Positions 59,256-64,000 of a DNA stretch of 64,000 nt are shown piece by piece. Source of the DNA: Chelydra serpentina (lineage: Eukaryota > Chordata > Testudines > Chelydridae); the NCBI GenBank assembly GCA_037349315.1, contig JBAIAC010000001.1, forward strand, positions 8,074,501 to 8,138,500. Direction: 5' to 3'. The notes below the pieces were generated by a model. The model ran no database searches and was not told the origin of the DNA. It saw nothing but the letters and a program-made list of their open reading frames with translations. A program made the position numbers and the translations under genes. Position 1 is the first letter of the stretch. Every line of letters begins with the position of its first letter.

Positions 59256-59861
59256 GTGAGACAGGTACCCAGAAGTCACCTACTACAGGACAGGCCCAAC
59301 AAGGAAAACAACAGAACACCACTGGCCATCACGTACAGCCCCCAGCTAATACCTCTCCAGTGCATCATCAACAATCTACAACCTATCCTGGAAAATAATC
59401 CCCCACTCTCACAAGCCTTGGGAGGCAGGCCAATCCTCGCTTACAGACAGCCCCCCAACCTGAAGCAAATACTCACCAGCAACTACTCACCACACCACAG
59501 AAACACTAACCCAGGAACCAATCCCTGTAACAAATCCCATTGCCTTTTTTGTCCCCATATCTACTCTAGAGACTCTATCATAGGACCCAACCACACCATC
59601 AGAGGCTCATTCATCTGCACATCTACTAATGTGATAGATGCCATCATAGGCCAGCAATGCCCCTCTGCCATGTACATTGGCCAAACCAGACAGTTTCTAT
59701 GTAAATGGATAAATGGACACAAATCAGACATCAGGAATGGTAACATACAAAAGCCAGTAGGAGAACACTTCAGTCTCCCTCAACGCTCAATAACAGATTT
59801 AAAAGTAGCCATTCTTCAACCAAAAAAACTTCAAAAACAGACTTCAAAGAGAAACTGCTGA
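59256..59861 (+). pseudogene. Penelope-like linker and GIY-YIG endonuclease, frameshifted
   Basis: The frame begins in the linker, which has PKNK/CNKSHCLFCPHI cysteine-histidine residues (CNKSHCLFC near 59527), and enters the endonuclease: GSFICTSTNVIDAIIGQQCP and MYIGQTRQFLCKWINGHKSD. The Tyr-Ile-Gly is present, but the usual Gly after Thr is Arg. It runs out of frame at about 59850; the remaining C-terminal codons continue in another frame to about 59940. Confidence 0.9.
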
Positions 59862-60250
59862 GCTACAATTCATTTGCCAACTTAACACCATCAATTTGGG
59901 CTTGAATAGGGACTGGGAGTGGCTGGCTCACTACAAAAGCAATTTTCCCTCTCTTGTTATTGACACCTCCTCATCAATTATTGGGTGTGGACAACATCCA
60001 CCCTGACTAAATTAGCCTTCAACATTGCTTCTCCACTTGTAAGGTAACTCCCTTCTCTTCATGGGCCAATATATAGTTATGCCTGTATCTGTAATTTTCA
60101 CTCCGTGCATCTGAAGAAGTGGGGTTTTTTACCCATGAAAGCTTATGCTCAAATAAATCTGTTAGTCTTTAAGGTGCCACCGGACTCCTAATTGTTTTTG
60201 GGGATACAGACTAACATGCCTACCCCTCTGATACTTATTCTCCAGATTAA

Positions 60251-60785
60251 TATCCAAGGCCCCAGTCTCCCCTTTGCATGCAAAGAAGTTACAGCACAAA
60301 CCAATATTCAACTCTGAGCAGAACCAGACCTATGCATCTCTTATCCTTCCACCATTTAAAGCCTAAGCTAGATTCACAAAGGAACAATGCCTATCACTCT
60401 CCACCCCTTTCCTTAGGTGCCTAAATAGAGCTGGGATTTAAAGCTTGAGTTAGGTGCTCAGTCTTCCACAACATATGGAGGGAGTTAGGCACCTAAGAAT
60501 GGGATTCACAGAAGCCAGCATGCTCAGCCTCCTGAGCTAGCCCATGGGAAAGGGGCGAGTCCTAAGTCCCACCCTTCTCAGGGAGTGCAGCATTCAAGTC
60601 TGGGCTGGAGGGAGGTGCCTATCCCTGCTTGAGATTCTCAGCAGTGAGCACTCTCCTGGAGTCAGGTGCCCAAGATATTCCTGGGTGGGAGAAGAGGAGT
60701 AGCTTCCAACCAAACTTTTAGCCCAGGTTTCACTCAGGGTGTGGGAGACCATCAGGTCAAGGTACTCCCTCTGCCTGAAGAGAAG
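60251..60785. other. Dispersed 'taggtgcctaa' repeat
   Basis: Inverted 'cttaggtgcctaaatag' (60412) and 'gttaggcacctaag' (60485) flank a self-complementary region, related to 23690-24300. It leads directly into the tRNA-like array, so the two probably form one larger compound repeat. Confidence 0.55.
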
Positions 60786-61163
60786 AGGTCTGCTACCTCA
60801 TGGGTGCCCTATCTATTGGGCTATAGGATATTCTGATGCGTCTCTCCCTTAGTCACTCCTGTTGAAGCTGTTCCACCACATATAGTAAGTGGAGCAGGGA
60901 ACTAGAGGCTGGGTCTCCCGCCTCCCACGTGAATACCCTAATCACTAGGCTATACAGTAATTCTTACTGTTTACCCCAATTATTACTTACACACAGTGGA
61001 ACAGGTTCAACAGAAGAGACCGAGGGAGCCCCACATCAGAATATCCCACTGTTAGGGTACTCACCTGAGATATGGAAGATGCCTTCTCATCAGCCAGGTA
61101 GGGGGACTTGAATTGGGAGTCTCCCACATTCCAGCTGAGTACACTAACCACTGAACTAAGAGG
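60786..61163. repeat. Compound repeat of tRNA-like units, copy 3
   Basis: Minus units lie at 60786-60830, 60909-60955 and 61107-61163 (complement of the last: TTAGTTCAGTGGTTAGTGTA ... CAATTCAAGTCC), with a weaker plus unit around 61050-61090. Same family as 24507-24787 and 35614-35964. Confidence 0.65.
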
Positions 61164-63533
61164 TCTGAGGGAGAATCACCCCATTTTCCTCCCACCACCA
61201 TGATGTTAGACACCACCTGTGACTTTGGTGGAGGAATGCTTATTGTCCCCTGGTATGAGAATCACACTGGAGCTTAGGAAGGAGTTCAGCTGCCTAGAGC
61301 GAAGCAGCAGTAATCATGCCCAGACAGTCAGTTCCATCTGAACACACAAGTGACATAAGCAGCACATTCATAGAATTACAGAATCCCTCCCCACCCCAAA
61401 GAGTAACCCTAATCAATGAGCATACCCCAAAGTAACGGGCACTTCTGGTAACACCAGCTAAAGGCTGTGTGGAAGATTTAAGGTTTCCCCCCAGAACTTT
61501 GTGTTAAAGAAGCCAGAACCCAAGAAGGGCCGAGAGTAGATGAGCAAGACTGTGTGGAATTTAAAAAGCCCTGAAGGAGGGGATAACAGGGGCAGGACTC
61601 TGCAAAGGCACCTCTTGTTCCAGGGGGTGCTCGGATGGGGGCCACAGACTGAAATGTTTTCTGCCAACAACTTTTCAGTTTGGGGGAGTTTGTTTTTTCC
61701 ACAAAACATTCAAGTTATCTTCAGAACGCAGATTAAAAAAAAATGGAAAAACAGCTTCAGAAATTTTGACTAGCCCTAGAAGTCACAGAATGAGGCCTGT
61801 CTTGAGCAAAGACTGACATTGTGCTGAAGTGTGTGGCTGTGAGAGATCACACAAATAGCCCCAAGGAGCTAGAAATCAAACAGTTTCACCTGTGAAACAA
61901 GCAAGAATTTGAATTTAGGTCTTCAGAAGTGGGAGGGAAAAAGTCTAGTCTCCTCACCCTTTGTAACTTTGTATTAAAAAGCTGCACATACTGAGCAGTG
62001 CCTCAGCCTATGATTTGCTACTTCCATTGAGACTGGTCTAGAATAATGAATGTGGCTAGGCAGGCGAGTTAAGAGATGAGTCTGAATGCAACAGTTGCAT
62101 GCAAGTAGAAGTACCTGTAGTGTGTTAGGGTAACATGCAATTTTGCATATGAGAGTAAGAGCCATGAAAATATATTGTCAATAAGGCAGAAATCCAAGCA
62201 AGTAGTGGTTATAGGGGAAACGGGCATGGCCAATTTATACAGCCATATAAAGGAAGTGCATATACAGCCATATAAAGGAAGCCCCACGTGGTCACAATAG
62301 CAACCTGCTCCAAGAAAAAGCAGCAGCAACACGCACATTACAGCACACTGGGCAGTCCCACCATGTCATCCTGCCCTGCTGGGAGGGCTGTGTATGCCTC
62401 ACTGCTCCTGCTTTTGGGGCCCTTGTCTGCACTTCCTTAAAGAAAGGAAAGAGGACAGTCAGCAACAAGCTTTCAGAAAAAGAAGAGCATCCGAAATGAA
62501 GCAAAGAACAAATACTACTAACATTGTACATTTAGCCTTTATTTCTGCCAGTGATAATTCATGTCTGTGCTGTGCTGCAGACGATCCTGAGATAAATTTA
62601 TTCTCCAGGTCACAGGAAGTGGTGACATAGCAGCCAAAAAAAAAAGCTTTCCATTCACTTCACATCTGTGTGGTTCCCACTGTAGGAGCCAAGATTTACT
62701 TTAAAACATTTTAAATCATGCATAGATAAAATGAAAACTATGTAGCACACTGCCTTCAAATCCAGAAGGCGACCATCCCACTCCCTTCACTGAAACGAAC
62801 TCAGGGCCACATCACTCTTACATGGTAAGAACCACTGCTTTACTTACTGGACACTGTTAGACAGGAATGAGGAAGGAGTGAATTCTTTGCACTTAATCTG
62901 TACAAATACAGTATATTGTTACCATTGCCAGCAGATGAACTGCTCCATCTTGGAATATTATTTGCTTCAAACCAAGGACTGGAGCCCCATCGCATGACAC
63001 ATTCAAAGCTAGCCCAAACAAACCACTTGTATGTTCTCTAGGGAACAATGGACTAGAAAACCTAAGCGCTCTTTTCCCTCTCAAGTTTCTATGTATTTTT
63101 GTTTTGTTTTTAAAATAAAGAGAAGACACCAAATATGGTCTCCCATACATGAGAGGAACACTGGCCTCTCCCCCTAGAGACAACATTGTTCTGGCACCTG
63201 AAAGGCGCATTATATCTCCCTACCCCTGGAAATAGTGCTGGCTTGTGTCACTTATTACAAATAAAGTGCTCACCCCAGTTGCCTCTCTGTGCTCCTGCCT
63301 GTACTCCAGCATGACAAATAGCTGATTTAGGGACAGATTACAAATGTATTCCCAGCCTGCAGCACAGGGCATGTGCAGCTAGGGCATCTGAGGAACAGAT
63401 CAGAGAAGGAACGTCCATCCTTGCTGCAGGGGAAAGTTATCTGCTACTTATCTATACCTGAAGCAAGTTATTTCCCACTCCATGCCAGCTCATCTTTTCT
63501 AGCCAGTGTATGGGAAAGCACATCTTGGCTCCC
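61164..63533. other. Unassigned sequence
   Basis: Contains a 24-bp tandem duplication (tatacagccatataaaggaa at 62237 and 62261). No gene or RNA was recognised. Confidence 0.45.
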
Positions 63534-64000
63534 TGTATGACATTACACTCCATATTCTTTATGAAAACATGCTTATGCTATGGATATAACATAACGGAGA
63601 TGTACTTTACGCAAGATGGCTCATGTAAGAAGATATCATTGGAAAGATTATGCTTTACTGAATGTGATTATCCAATTTGTATGCATGTATCATTTCTGTA
63701 TCTAAAGTTAGGAATATGGACTATGTAACAATTACAACTGGGTGTGTATTGGAAGACACCCACCAGACCACAAGCCATCACATTTGATGGGCCATTAGGA
63801 AGGAACAACAAGATTGTGAAGATACTAATCGCTCCCCCTCCTGGGGGGTAGGAGGTAACTGTGACACTACTAGGTTACTACTAGGTCACCTAGGAGGTAA
63901 CTGTGACACTACTAGATCACATAGTCTTGTCATCTGATGCTAAACATTATTTTGGACTTTTTGTAACTTTCCACAAAAAGGGAAAGGGGGGTGTCAAGTA
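63534..64000 (+). mobile_element. LTR-like repeat, cut by the window end
   Basis: Starts TGTATGACATTACACTCC and resembles the 5' part of the LTR at 44925-46105 (for example 'tttgtatgcatgtatcat' in both at 63676 and 45060). A 42-bp-period tandem duplication of 'aggaggtaactgtgacacta' occurs at 63850 and 63892. The right end lies outside the window. Confidence 0.6.

Larger units (their letters stand above)
57560..60236 (+). mobile_element. Penelope-like element with inverted leading segment (2677 bp)
   Basis: A perfect 14-bp target-site duplication, ATTCTCCAGATTAA, flanks it at 57546-57559 and 60237-60250. The first ~435 bp (57560 to about 57995) are the 3' region of the same family on the minus strand, including an endonuclease fragment. 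From about 58000 the element runs forward through reverse transcriptase, linker, GIY-YIG endonuclease and the terminal signature (acagactaacatgcctacc). Such inverted leading copies are characteristic of Penelope-like retroelements. Frameshifts and a catalytic substitution make it inactive. Confidence 0.95.

Overview
This is a stretch of vertebrate nuclear genome, most likely from a hidden-necked (cryptodiran) turtle. Three SINE copies have a tRNA-derived head and a CR1-type tail, which is the turtle polIII/SINE (Cry I-like) architecture. They sit among CR1 LINEs, Penelope-like elements, hAT and Harbinger transposons, and solo LTRs. There are no bacterial features, operons or CRISPR arrays. The species assignment rests on recalled repeat families, not on a search.

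Only one protein-coding gene can be supported: MCFD2, on the + strand. It has a CpG-island promoter with a likely non-coding first exon (about 6.2-7.0 kb, donor at 6675/6676). Three coding exons follow (9923-10065, 10697-10856, 11471-11602) and then a long 3' UTR, probably to about 12.99 kb. The spliced product is 144 residues: a signal peptide followed by two EF-hands. It is the soluble partner of LMAN1 (ERGIC-53) in ER-to-Golgi export of coagulation factors V and VIII.

Layout. 0-6 kb: CR1 tail, a (TG)n microsatellite of about 143 bp, and an LTR-like repeat split by a 732-bp hAT element. 6-13 kb: MCFD2, with two SINEs and a MITE in or next to its 5' part. 13-30 kb: a CR1 ORF1 fossil, a decayed Harbinger transposase, a pair of direct repeats enclosing a large inverted repeat (19.5-23 kb), a hAT transposase fossil beside a hAT element carrying tandem hairpins (25.4-27.5 kb), a SINE and a U2 snRNA-like scrap. 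30-43 kb: MITEs, two Penelope pieces, a hAT fold-back element split by a solo LTR, then unassigned sequence. 43-57 kb: two CR1 copies (one split by a solo LTR), a Penelope piece split by another solo LTR, more solo LTRs and small hATs. 57.5-60.2 kb: a 2.7-kb Penelope-like element with an inverted leading segment, flanked by a 14-bp duplication. 60-64 kb: a tRNA-like compound repeat and the start of another LTR.

I saw no convincing new gene system. The most unusual material is: Penelope copies that repeatedly pair an inverted tail with a forward copy and carry hammerhead-like motifs; a compound repeat made of tRNA-like units in both orientations; tandem hairpins in which one unit is flipped; and a 3.4-kb direct-plus-inverted repeat block. 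Element boundaries are backed by target-site duplications (TSDs) wherever I could read them.
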